From contig OZ244557.1 in NCBI GenBank assembly GCA_965217625.1, positions 868,001-932,000 on the forward strand: 64,000 nucleotides of DNA, written 5' to 3'. The notes under the pieces are model-generated. The model had not been told where the DNA came from. It was given only the letters and a program-made list of their open reading frames with translations, and ran no database searches. The position numbers were made by a program, and so were the translations under genes. This stretch comes from TK10-74A sp965217625 (GTDB lineage: Bacteria; Chloroflexota; Dehalococcoidia; Bin125). Positions 16,964 through 24,368 of this stretch are shown here, piece after piece; position 1 is the stretch's first letter, and each line of letters begins with the position of its first letter.

Positions 16964-18082
16964 GTGAAGATCACCGACGTCACGGCCACCGAACTGCGAG
17001 CGGCGACGACGGCTGCGGGCCAACCCACCGGCGCCGGCCGATTCATCGTCCAGGTCTACAGCGACGAAGGGCTGACCGGCATCGCCGATGGCACAGGCAA
17101 CGCCGGCGTGTTCCGGGCCTACCTCGACCAGCTGATCAAGCCGTTGATCGTCGGCATGGACCCGCTGCGGCCGCTTCAGATCTGGGAGACGCTTCGCCTG
17201 GGCTGCGGAGAGCTGGGGACCCGGTTTCCCTCACGGATCGTCGGCCCCATCGACGTCGCCTGCTGGGACATCCTGGGCAAGGCCGCCGGACTTCCCCTCT
17301 ACACGCTCCTGGGGGGCGCCCGGCGTACCGAGATCCCCCTCTACTGGAGCCGGGGCAACGGCTGGCGCAAGACCCCCGAGCAGATGCTGGAGGAGGTCCA
17401 GGAGGGCTACGAGAAGGGCTTTCGCGCCTTCAAGGTGCGGATGGACTGGCGCGACTACCGGCAGGACAGCGACCCGGCCAAGGATCTCGCCATCTTCCAG
17501 CGCTGCCGGGAGTGGCTGCCCGACGATGTGCCGCTGAGCTTCGACGCCAACTGCGGTTACTCGGTCCCGACCGCCATCGAGCAGGGGCGCCGCTTCGAGG
17601 AGCTGGGCATCGCCCACTTCGAGGAGCCGCTGCCGCACTACGACCTGCCGGGGCTGCGCCAGGTCGCGGACGCGCTCGACTGCGCCGTCTCCTCGGGGGA
17701 GGGCGAGACCTCGTCCTGGCGCTTCCGCGACCTGATCCAGATCGGCAACCCGGACATCCTGCAGCCCGACGTGATCATCGTGGGCGGCCTGACCGAAATG
17801 CTGCGGGTCTTCGAGATGGCCGTGTTGCACAACAAGATCATCATGCCGCACAGCCCGAACGTCGGCGCGAACTCGGCGGCAAGCCTGCACGCCTACAGCA
17901 CGATCAGCAACGCCGTCCGGCCGCACGAGTTCTCGGAGGAGTTCACCGGCCCCGCCGCGTGGGTCGCTGAGATCTACCAGGAGCCCATCATCCCGGAGGG
18001 CGGGGTGATCCGGCTTCCCGACCGCCCCGGGCTGGGCCTGGAGCTGGACCAGGCCGCCCTGCGCAAGGCCGCGGTCGAGTAG
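16964..18082 (+). CDS. Mandelate racemase/muconate lactonising enzyme family dehydratase
   Basis: Enolase-superfamily enzyme, 372 residues, probably a sugar-acid dehydratase or racemase in carbohydrate-acid breakdown; exact substrate unknown. N-terminal capping domain residues 1-125, then the TIM barrel: lysine in AFKVRMDW, metal ligands Asp in LSFDANCGY, Glu in AHFEEPLP and Glu in SSGEGETSSW, and a His in IIMPHSPNVG. The GTG start is preceded by GAGGAGG at 16949-16955. It is alone on the plus strand between toxin-antitoxin debris and the protease module. Expanded enolase-superfamily sets are known from SAR202 Chloroflexota. Confidence 0.87.
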   Translation: MKITDVTATELRAATTAAGQPTGAGRFIVQVYSDEGLTGIADGTGNAGVFRAYLDQLIKPLIVGMDPLRPLQIWETLRLGCGELGTRFPSRIVGPIDVACWDILGKAAGLPLYTLLGGARRTEIPLYWSRGNGWRKTPEQMLEEVQEGYEKGFRAFKVRMDWRDYRQDSDPAKDLAIFQRCREWLPDDVPLSFDANCGYSVPTAIEQGRRFEELGIAHFEEPLPHYDLPGLRQVADALDCAVSSGEGETSSWRFRDLIQIGNPDILQPDVIIVGGLTEMLRVFEMAVLHNKIIMPHSPNVGANSAASLHAYSTISNAVRPHEFSEEFTGPAAWVAEIYQEPIIPEGGVIRLPDRPGLGLELDQAALRKAAVE

Positions 18083-18133
18083 GACTTGCGCACGTTCTCA
18101 TCGGCGCGTCCGCGGCCAGGGCGGCGACGAGCG

Positions 18134-18505
18134 TCACTCGGTGGCTTGGATGACGACGCGGCCGCCGTCTTCGACCTCCATGTACAGGCTGTGGCCATCG
18201 AGCAGCCGCATCCCCACGAGCGGCGTGGTGTCGGCGGCGTCTGCGTCGATGGATATCTGCTGGCCGTCCCACAGCACGTCAACGCCGTAGGAAGGGAAAT
18301 CGACCTCGCTGCCATCGGCCAGGGTCGCCCGGCCGGTGCCCTTGAAGAGCAGACCCAACTCCGCGACGAGCGCTGGCGGCAGTCTGAGCAACCCACCGAA
18401 ACCGGTGTCGATCACGGCGTCGATGTCCCGCGCCCGACCAGCCGGGCCTTGCACGGCGAGGGTGATGACGGGCTCGTAGGCGGCGTTCACCACCCCCGCG
18501 ATCAC
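18134..18505 (-). CDS. Clan AA (retropepsin-like) aspartic protease
   Basis: A 123-residue single-domain protein with the aspartic protease motif VIDTGFGG (near residues 31-38), a hydrophobic stretch after it and GVDVLWDGQQISIDA, matching bacterial clan AA proteases that act as homodimers. Biological substrate is unknown. The GTG start overlaps the stop of the upstream small protein by 4 bases (GTGA), so the two are translated together. There is no signal peptide, so it is probably cytoplasmic. Confidence 0.8.
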   Translation of the reverse strand: MIAGVVNAAYEPVITLAVQGPAGRARDIDAVIDTGFGGLLRLPPALVAELGLLFKGTGRATLADGSEVDFPSYGVDVLWDGQQISIDADAADTTPLVGMRLLDGHSLYMEVEDGGRVVIQATE

Positions 18506-18780
18506 TCGGGGCTCCGCAGGGGACGCCCCCCAAAGTGATACAACGCCCGGTGGCCGACCCGGAGCAGCCGGACGTCAATGGCGTCCGGGCGTTGCTCCTG
18601 CAGGCGGTCCGTCGCGGCGATCACGTTCTCTCCGATGGCCCACCTGCCGCTCTCCACGTCGATGGCGACGACCTCCCCGTCGTGGTCCGCCTCGACCTGC
18701 TTGCGGACGTCCCGCTCGTAGATCTCGTCTCCCAGACGGGCGATCTCGTCTAGGGGGCGGGTTGGTCCAGTGCGAATCAC
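18502..18780 (-). CDS. Conserved small protein (HFGG type), copy A
   Basis: I recognise no named function. The 92-residue product begins IRTGPTRPLDEIARLGDEIY, continues with QVEADHDGEVVAIDVESGRW and ends RVGHRALYHFGGRPLRSPE. A GTG start at 18780 follows a strong AGGAGG. It is charged, soluble, and has no membrane segment. A paralogue lies 113 bases upstream on the same strand (18893-19186). The aspartic protease overlaps its stop, so the pair looks like a functional unit; a protease with its own small partner or substrate is an inference. Confidence 0.72.
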   Translation of the reverse strand: MIRTGPTRPLDEIARLGDEIYERDVRKQVEADHDGEVVAIDVESGRWAIGENVIAATDRLQEQRPDAIDVRLLRVGHRALYHFGGRPLRSPE

Positions 18781-18833
18781 GTGATCCTCCTGACTCGGGT
18801 TCCTCAAGTCGCAGGATAGCGCCCGTCGCCAGT

Positions 18834-18897
18834 CTATCCGACCTCGGCGCAGCCCCGCGCATCGCCTGCGACCACCGCCTCGTAGGCGGCGTTCACC
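18834..18897 (-). pseudogene. Remnant of a second aspartic protease gene
   Basis: Downstream of copy B of the small protein, the frame VNAAYEAVVAG matches the start of the intact protease (VVNAAYEPVITLAVQG), then runs into unrelated GDARGCAEVG and a stop. Only about nine codons of homology survive. The catalytic motif is absent, so this is a deletion scar. Confidence 0.65.
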
Positions 18898-19186
18898 GCC
18901 CCAGCGAGCGCATGGACCACCGCAGGGGACGCCCCCCAAAGTGATACAGCGCCCGGTGGCCGACCCGCTGGCACCAGACATCGATCGCCTCCGGGCGCTG
19001 CGCCCGCAGGAGGTCCGTCGCGGCGATCACGGTGTCGCCGATGGTCCAGCTGCCGCTCTCCACGTCGATGGCGACGACCTCCCCGTCGTGATCCGCCTCG
19101 ACCTGCTTGCGGATGTCGCGATCGTAAATCTCGTCGCCCAGGCGGGTGATCTCGTCTATGGGGCGGGTTGGTCCAGAGCGGATCAC
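18893..19186 (-). CDS. Conserved small protein (HFGG type), copy B
   Basis: Paralogue of the gene at 18502-18780: IRSGPTRPIDEITRLGDEIY, the shared QVEADHDGEVVAIDVESG, and GHRALYHFGGRPL are nearly identical, while the middle differs (TDLLRAQRPEAIDVWCQ). It starts with GTG after AGGAGG, in the same leader sequence as copy A. The C-terminus is altered (RWSMRSLGR) because the junction to the protease has changed frame. It has 97 residues. Without an intact protease partner it may be decaying or may share the partner of copy A. Confidence 0.68.
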   Translation of the reverse strand: MIRSGPTRPIDEITRLGDEIYDRDIRKQVEADHDGEVVAIDVESGSWTIGDTVIAATDLLRAQRPEAIDVWCQRVGHRALYHFGGRPLRWSMRSLGR

Positions 19187-19273
19187 GGCATCCTCCTGAC
19201 TCGGGTACCTCGGTTCGAAGGGTAGCGCAGGTCACACGTCGCGGGTCGCAGCGCCGCACGTCATGGCCGGGCG

Positions 19274-19350
19274 TGGTGGGCGATGCAGGACTCGAACCTG
19301 CGACCTTCCGGGTGTAAACCGGACGCTCTCGCCATCTGAGCTAACCGCCC
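19274..19350 (-). tRNA. tRNA-Val (TAC)
   Basis: Minus-strand cloverleaf: acceptor GGGCGGT pairs with ATCGCCC (one G-U), D arm GCTC/GAGC, anticodon stem TCCGG/CCGGA with loop TTTACAC (anticodon TAC), T arm GCAGG/CCTGC, discriminator A and encoded CCA. It sits alone at the edge of the accessory patch. Confidence 0.96.
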
Positions 19351-19671
19351 CTGCCTACCGGAGCGACCGTATGGAGCCGCCGCCGCGCCGGTCAAGCGGC
19401 CGGACGCGCATGCGTCGCGGGGCCGCCCTCACCGGCTGACCAAGACCCTCCTCGGCCCGCCCGCAGAGCCGACGGGCATGCAGTGACCAGCGACTGCAAG
19501 GTATCGTGGCTGGGGCCGCGCGGGCCGGCGGCGTCAAATGCGACAGCGAGTCTGCATCGAGGACACCGGGATGGGCGTCCGTGAAGCACGCCTCGGCAGC
19601 CAAGCCGACGCAGCGCGCAGCAACCCCGCCGCACGGTGCGCTCGCCATCGCGGCAGCGTAGGAGCCGAGTC
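19351..19671. other. Gene-free stretch between tRNA-Val and the nucleotidyltransferase gene
   Basis: In these 321 bases I see no convincing reading frame, repeat or RNA. Short minus-strand frames here have no recognisable family motif and weak start signals. Lying next to a tRNA in an accessory patch, it could be residue of lost genes. Confidence 0.4.
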
Positions 19672-20016
19672 GTGACCACCATCGACGGCGAGCGAGCAGC
19701 CGATATCGACACCATCGTTGCGACGATGGTGGAGCGTATTGCAGGCCGATTCGACCCAGAGCGCATCCTCCTCTTTGGCTCGCGGGCGCGGGGCGACGCA
19801 AGGGACTGGAGCGATGTGGACCTGCTCGTCGTGATGCCGGACGGCACGGACCGGCGCGAGGCCGCGGTCGAGATGGGCGTTGCCGTGGGTGATCTGCCGA
19901 TCGCCAAGGACATCGTTGTCACAACGCCTGCCCACATCGCCCGGCGAGGTCATGTCATCGGCACGGTCCTGCGCCCGGCGTTGCGCGAAGGTCGAGTGCT
20001 CTATGAGCGAGCCTGA
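19672..20016 (+). CDS. MNT-type nucleotidyltransferase (MntA-like)
   Basis: Minimal nucleotidyltransferase of 114 residues: ILLFGSRARGDARDWSDVDL is the GSxxxG...DxD active site. In MntA/HepT toxin-antitoxin pairs, the MntA protein neutralises a HEPN ribonuclease by adding AMP. The GTG start at 19672 is preceded by AGGAG; the frame extends 12 codons upstream without a better signal. The next gene, overlapping by 14 bases, is a truncated HEPN protein, so the antitoxin is intact while the toxin is not. Confidence 0.82.
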   Translation: MTTIDGERAADIDTIVATMVERIAGRFDPERILLFGSRARGDARDWSDVDLLVVMPDGTDRREAAVEMGVAVGDLPIAKDIVVTTPAHIARRGHVIGTVLRPALREGRVLYERA

Positions 20017-20125
20017 GGCCGCTGCCGAGGCGCATCGGTGGCTGCGCTCCGCGAGAGAGGATCTGCGGGTGGTCCGCATGGCGCTCAGCGAAGATCCGCC
20101 CCGGCCATGCCTCCCGGGTGCTTGA
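20003..20125 (+). pseudogene. Truncated HEPN-domain (HepT-like) toxin
   Basis: The ATG at 20003 opens a 40-residue frame, EAHRWLRSAREDLRVVRMAL, which is the first helix of a HEPN domain protein. Family members normally continue into a cysteine/histidine helix and the Rx4-6H catalytic motif over about 120-140 residues; here the frame ends in RPCLPGA and a stop. The remainder is missing and the convergent thioredoxin-like gene ends 39 bases later. Confidence 0.65.
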
Positions 20126-20163
20126 GCGGCCCCGGATCAATCGGCGCCTCACCGCTCCCGCCG

Positions 20164-21363
20164 TTACCCGCCAGCGAGACGCTCCAGAGCGCCGCGCAGG
20201 TTTTCCGCGGCGACCGCGAACTGATCCGCCGCGTCGCGGAAGAGGCCGATGCCGCGTCCGATGCGCTCGACATCCCCCTGCTTCACGCCCGTGACCAGCA
20301 GGCCGCCGGCGATCTGCAAGAGGTCGAACGCGTCCCCGACGTCGGCGCTGAGGGCGGCGGCGGCATCGGGCGGGTTCAGCTCGCGCCAGGTCCCGAAGTT
20401 GGTGACCCAGATCTGCGCCTGCGCGGTGACGTTGCGCTGCCAGGCGACATCCTCCGCGAGGGACGGATCCGCGGCGAGGCGGTCGAACAACTCCGCGGCG
20501 ACGGCGTGGTTGGCGCTCTGCGAGTCGAGCAGGTCGCGGGCGCGGACGCCGAACGACTCGTCGATGGGCGCGAGATCGAGCGCGAGTTCCTCGTCGAGCA
20601 GGCGATTGGTGAGCGTGGTCATCTCCTCGAACGTGTGGAAGCCGATCTTGACCGTGTCGACGATGCCGTCGGCGCGGACGTAGAGCGTGGTGGGCATGCC
20701 GATGATCTGGTAGGGGCGGCCGAGCGTGTCGTCGAGGTCGAGGAGCAGGGTGTAGGTGGCGCCGGTGTGCTTGGCGAACAGCTGCGCCGTGTGCAGCGGC
20801 TCCGCGCGATTGACGCCGATCACGGTCACGCGGTCGCCGGCGGCCTGATGGAGGCGCTCGAAGTCGGGCATCTCCTCGATGCAGAAGCCGCACCACGAGG
20901 CCCAGAAGTTGACGATCGCGGGCCGGCCCAGGGCGCTGAGCTGGACCGGCTGCCCCTCGAGGTCGAGCAGGCGGAAGTCGGGCACGAGGGCGCCCGCCCG
21001 GGGGGCGTCGCCGTCCCGGGCGATGTAGCCCAAGAAGGTGGTGTCCTGGAGTTCATCGACGCGGGTTTCGAGGGCCTCGATCTCGACCGGCGGGACTTCC
21101 TCGTCGTCGCGCAGCAGGGCCAGTTCGGTGCGGGCGTCGGCGAGTTCCTGCCGCTGAGCGAGGAAGGACTCGCCGGCGACGTCGGCGACGTCGGCCCGCT
21201 CGGCGCCGACGAGGAACGCCCCGACGCCGGCCAGCACCATCAGCCCCACCACGGCGAGGCGCTGCAGCGCCTCGCGGCGAGAGCGGGGCCGCCGCAGCAG
21301 GTTGAGCTGCAGCCCACGGAAAACACCGCCGAAAAACCGGACGATCGCCATCAGCATGCGCAT
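20164..21363 (-). CDS. TlpA-like thioredoxin with a unique C-terminal domain
   Basis: Membrane-anchored thiol-disulfide oxidoreductase. A transmembrane helix (LAVVGLMVLAGVGAFLVGAE, about residues 35-54) is followed by a short coiled coil, then the TlpA/AhpC-TSA fold with LVPDFRLLDLEGQPVQL, active site WASWCGFC, and GMPTTLYVRADG (cis-Pro). The domain faces the outside, where it could reduce cytochrome c or cupredoxin-type sites. After residue ~275 about 125 residues form an alpha-helical tail I do not recognise. Start taken as ATG 21363; ATG 21387 is an alternative. It has 399 residues, more than twice a usual TlpA. Confidence 0.82.
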   Translation of the reverse strand: MRMLMAIVRFFGGVFRGLQLNLLRRPRSRREALQRLAVVGLMVLAGVGAFLVGAERADVADVAGESFLAQRQELADARTELALLRDDEEVPPVEIEALETRVDELQDTTFLGYIARDGDAPRAGALVPDFRLLDLEGQPVQLSALGRPAIVNFWASWCGFCIEEMPDFERLHQAAGDRVTVIGVNRAEPLHTAQLFAKHTGATYTLLLDLDDTLGRPYQIIGMPTTLYVRADGIVDTVKIGFHTFEEMTTLTNRLLDEELALDLAPIDESFGVRARDLLDSQSANHAVAAELFDRLAADPSLAEDVAWQRNVTAQAQIWVTNFGTWRELNPPDAAAALSADVGDAFDLLQIAGGLLVTGVKQGDVERIGRGIGLFRDAADQFAVAAENLRGALERLAGG

Positions 21364-21581
21364 GGGAACGCTCCGCCCCACGCCCATCTTACGGGCATCT
21401 TCCGGGCCCGCGTGCTGCCCGGACGGGAGCCGCCCTCCCCCGCGATACGCGCCGGGTGGACCGGCGGATCGGTCGTCGCGCCGCGTGCGGGGGGAGATTG
21501 CCCGCCGATCGGGGGGTCGGTAGGATGCAGTTCCGGGGTCCGGCGGCCGCCTGGGCCGATTCGGACCCCGCGTGGCTGAAT

Positions 21582-21657
21582 GGCAGCGTAGCTCAGTTGG
21601 TAGAGCAGGGGACTCATAAGCCCTTGGTCGCAGGTTCAAGTCCTGCCGCTGCTACCA
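21582..21657 (+). tRNA. tRNA-Met (CAT), elongator type
   Basis: Acceptor GGCAGCG/CGCTGCT starting with a G-U pair, D arm GCTC/GAGC, anticodon loop CTCATAA, T arm GCAGG/CCTGC, CCA encoded. The unpaired first base and three G-C pairs of an initiator stem are not seen, so I call it an elongator; tRNA-Ile2 for TilS is a formal alternative. Confidence 0.9.
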
Positions 21658-21687
21658 TCAGTCCGGGACCTCTGACCACCGGTCGCT

Positions 21688-21764
21688 GGGCGATTAGCTC
21701 AGCTGGCTAGAGCGTCCGGTTCACATCCGGGAGGTCGCAGGTTCAAGTCCTGCATCGCCCACCA
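21688..21764 (+). tRNA. tRNA-Val (CAC)
   Basis: Acceptor GGGCGAT/ATCGCCC, anticodon stem TCCGG with loop TTCACAT (anticodon CAC), T arm GCAGG/CCTGC and encoded CCA. Very similar to tRNA-Val (TAC) at 19274-19350, from which it differs mainly in the anticodon region. Second of a four-tRNA run. Confidence 0.95.
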
Positions 21765-21795
21765 GCGACGGGGTCGGGCCTCCCAGCGGTCTTGG

Positions 21796-21882
21796 GCCGA
21801 AGTGGCGGAATTGGCAGACGCGCTACGTTCAGGGCGTAGTGTCCGCAAGGGCGTGGGAGTTCGAGTCTCCCCTTCGGCACCA
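21796..21882 (+). tRNA. tRNA-Leu (CAG)
   Basis: Class II tRNA with acceptor GCCGAAG/CTTCGGC, anticodon stem CTACG/CGTAG with loop TTCAGGG (anticodon CAG), a long variable arm around TGTCCGCAAGGGCG, T arm GGGAG/CTCCC and encoded CCA. Confidence 0.95.
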
Positions 21883-21930
21883 GCACGGTAGTCTCAGCAC
21901 GGGAGTCGCAGTCAGACGGATGGCTTCCGC

Positions 21931-22007
21931 GCGCTCGTAGCTCAGTTGGATAGAGCGCTGCCCTGCGGAGGCAGAGGTCGTGGGTTCGAGTCCCGCCGAG
22001 CGCGCCA
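21931..22007 (+). tRNA. tRNA-Arg (GCG)
   Basis: Perfect acceptor GCGCTCG/CGAGCGC, D arm GCTC/GAGC, anticodon stem CTGCC/GGCAG with loop CTGCGGA, so the anticodon reads GCG, T arm GTGGG/CCCGC, discriminator G and CCA. Most bacteria read CGN codons with an ACG anticodon deaminated to ICG, so GCG is unusual. The last bases lie 39 before the uvrC start. Confidence 0.92.
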
Positions 22008-22045
22008 TTCCCGTCGTCCCCGCCCCGAGTACGCTGACAAGCGTC

Positions 22046-24034
22046 ATGTCCAGCGACCGCACGCCGAGCGATGCCAGCCCCAGTGCTCCCACGCCGGGCG
22101 CTGCCGACCGCCGCGATCTCGCGGCCCGGCTGGCGGCGCAAGTCCGGGCGATCCCCGAGCGACCCGGCGTCTATCTGTTCCACAACGCCCGCGGCGACGT
22201 GATCTACGTGGGCAAGGCGGCCAGTCTGCGCTCGCGGGTGCGCTCCTACTTCGGCGCGCCGCACTCGCTGCTGGGCAAGACGCGGCGGCTGTCGGCGGCG
22301 ATCGCCGAGATCGAGTACGTCACGACCAGCACCGCGCAGGAGGCGCTGCACCTTGAGGCGACGCTGTGCAAGCGGCACCAGCCGCTCTACAACGTGCGCC
22401 TCAAGGACGACAAGCACTACCCCTACCTGAAGATCGACGTCGATGAGCCCTGGCCGCGCGTCTACATCACGCGCAGCGTGCAGCGCGACGGCGGACGCTA
22501 CTTCGGCCCCTACGCGAACGCCAAGTCCGTCCGCACGACGCTCGACATCGTCAAGAAGCTGTTCCCCTGGCGGTCGTGCACCAAGACGATCACCGGCACC
22601 GACCCGCGCCCCTGCCTCGACTACTACATCCGGCGCTGCATCGCGCCCTGCACGTCGTACTGCACGCCCGCCGAATATCGGGCGGTGATCGACCAGGTGA
22701 TCCACTTCCTGGAGGGGCGGGCCGACCTGGTCCTGCGCGACCTGCGCGCCCGCATGGCCGCGGCCAGCGAGTCGCTGAACTTTGAGGAGGCGGCGCGCAT
22801 CCGCGACCAGATCCGCGCCGTGGAGCGGGTGGGCGAGTCGCAGGTGATCGCGTCGACGCGGGAGGCGGAGATCGACGTCTTCGGGCTGGCGCAGGACGGC
22901 AACGAGGCCATCGCGCAGGTGCTCTTCGTGCGCGGCACGAAGATGACCGGCGGCGACAGCTTCCCCCTGACCGGGACCAGCGACGAGACGCCGGCCGCGG
23001 TGCTGTCGTCGTTCCTGAAGCAGTTCTACAGCGACGCGTCGCTGGCGCCGCGGCTGGTGCTGACGCCGGAGTTGCCCGACGATGCGCCGCTGCTGCAGGA
23101 CTGGCTGCGGGCCAAGCGGGGGTCGGCGGTGGAGTTGCGGGCGCCGTCGCGCGGGGAGAAGCGCCGCCTGGTCGCCATGGCCGCGGACAACGCCCGCGAG
23201 GCGCTGCAGATGCAGCGCATTAAGTGGATGGCGGACCGCGGCAAGACGCGCGTGGCGCTGGCCGAGCTCGAGGAGGCGCTGAGCCTGCCGGGACCGCCGC
23301 AGCGCATTGAGTGCTACGACATCTCCAACATCCAGGGGACGAACTCCGTCGCCAGCATGGTGGTCTTCCACGACGGCCAGCCGGCGAGCCGGGAGTACCG
23401 CCGCTTCCGCATCAAATCGGTCGCGGGCGCGAACGACTTCGCGTCGATGGCGGAGGTGCTGGAGCGTCGCTTCAAGCGCTTGGCGCGCCGGCGGCGGGAG
23501 TTGCGCGAGGCCGCGGATGGCGCGGACGGCGCGGATGGCGAGGCGCCCAGCGCCGATGCGTTGCAGGACGGCGCCGCCGGGGCGGCGCCGCCCCAGGAGG
23601 GCTGGGAGGCGATCCCGGACCTGCTGATCGTGGACGGGGGCAAGGGCCAGCTCTCGGCCGCCCACGACGTGATGCGCAATCTGGGCATGGACGACGTGCC
23701 GCTGGCCGGGCTGGCCAAGCGCCACGAGGAGTTGTTCGTCGTCGACAGCAAGGAGCCGATCCGGCTCGACCGGCGGTCGCAGGGGTTGTACCTGGTGCAG
23801 CGCGTGCGCGACGAGGCGCACCGCTTCGCGATCACGTACCACCGCAACCTGCGCGCGAAACGCGGCATGCAGAGCGCGCTCGACGTCGTGCCGGGCATCG
23901 GCCCGAAGCGACGCCAGGAACTGCTGAAGCGGTTCGGCAGCGTGCAGGCGATTCGCGACGCCAGCCTGGAGGATCTCGCGGCCGCGCCGGGGATGACGCA
24001 GCGGGTGGCGGCGTCGATCAAGGAGCGGCTCTAA
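22046..24034 (+). CDS. uvrC: Excinuclease ABC subunit C
   Basis: Nucleotide excision repair nuclease that makes both incisions around a lesion after UvrAB loading. GIY-YIG endonuclease at about residues 39-115 (GVYLFHNARGDVIYVGKAAS), zinc-like cysteine region CTKTITGTDPRPCLDYYIRR, UVR domain around 230-262 (LNFEEAARIRDQIRAVE), RNase H-like 5' nuclease (ECYDISNIQGTNSVASMVVF, LLIVDGGKGQLSAA), and C-terminal helix-hairpin-helix (VVPGIGPKRRQELLKRFGSV). It has 662 residues. The ATG at 22046 is preceded by TACGCT ten bases away and lacks a clear ribosome-binding site, so transcription may start very close to the codon. An alanine/aspartate insert lies near residue 500. Confidence 0.97.
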   Translation: MSSDRTPSDASPSAPTPGAADRRDLAARLAAQVRAIPERPGVYLFHNARGDVIYVGKAASLRSRVRSYFGAPHSLLGKTRRLSAAIAEIEYVTTSTAQEALHLEATLCKRHQPLYNVRLKDDKHYPYLKIDVDEPWPRVYITRSVQRDGGRYFGPYANAKSVRTTLDIVKKLFPWRSCTKTITGTDPRPCLDYYIRRCIAPCTSYCTPAEYRAVIDQVIHFLEGRADLVLRDLRARMAAASESLNFEEAARIRDQIRAVERVGESQVIASTREAEIDVFGLAQDGNEAIAQVLFVRGTKMTGGDSFPLTGTSDETPAAVLSSFLKQFYSDASLAPRLVLTPELPDDAPLLQDWLRAKRGSAVELRAPSRGEKRRLVAMAADNAREALQMQRIKWMADRGKTRVALAELEEALSLPGPPQRIECYDISNIQGTNSVASMVVFHDGQPASREYRRFRIKSVAGANDFASMAEVLERRFKRLARRRRELREAADGADGADGEAPSADALQDGAAGAAPPQEGWEAIPDLLIVDGGKGQLSAAHDVMRNLGMDDVPLAGLAKRHEELFVVDSKEPIRLDRRSQGLYLVQRVRDEAHRFAITYHRNLRAKRGMQSALDVVPGIGPKRRQELLKRFGSVQAIRDASLEDLAAAPGMTQRVAASIKERL

Positions 24035-24368
24035 GCAGCCGGCCAGCCCACGCGGGGGCGGCATCGACACGCCCGGTCTCCCGTGCGACAGTGGGGTTAT
24101 GTCTCGGATATTATGTCGTGGTCAGCGGGCGGGCCGGGGCGTCGGGCGGTCGCTCGCCGGGCCGACACGGGCGCGCCCGCAGCGACGCTGCGGCCGGCGA
24201 AGAGCGCGCCGGCGACGGCTACGCAACCATTCGTCCCCCGCCCGAACGAGATTGGCGGGGGAAGCGTGGATACCGGGTGGACGGCCGGCCGGGCGCGCGT
24301 GATCCCCGCCTATGCTTCGGACTCAGCCCGACCACCCAACCCCACCTTCCGCCGTCAGGAGCGAGCAC
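24035..24368. other. Gene-free gap before xerD with promoter-like boxes and hairpins
   Basis: No convincing gene in 334 bases. GCGACA (24085-24090) and TATTAT (24109-24114) are 18 bp apart on the plus strand and could start a transcript about 250 bases ahead of xerD. Downstream, TCCCCCGCC (24234-24242) pairs with GGCGGGGGA (24254-24262) and another GC-rich hairpin lies near 24197-24215, so the leader would be highly structured. I recognise no known RNA family. Confidence 0.35.

Noticed and set aside
20038..21579. 513-codon plus-strand frame
   Set aside because: Antisense to the TlpA-like gene and starting in the HEPN relic; no recognisable domain.
21582..21657. Initiator tRNA-Met
   Set aside because: The anticodon stem does not show the three G-C pairs and the acceptor begins with a G-U pair rather than an unpaired base.
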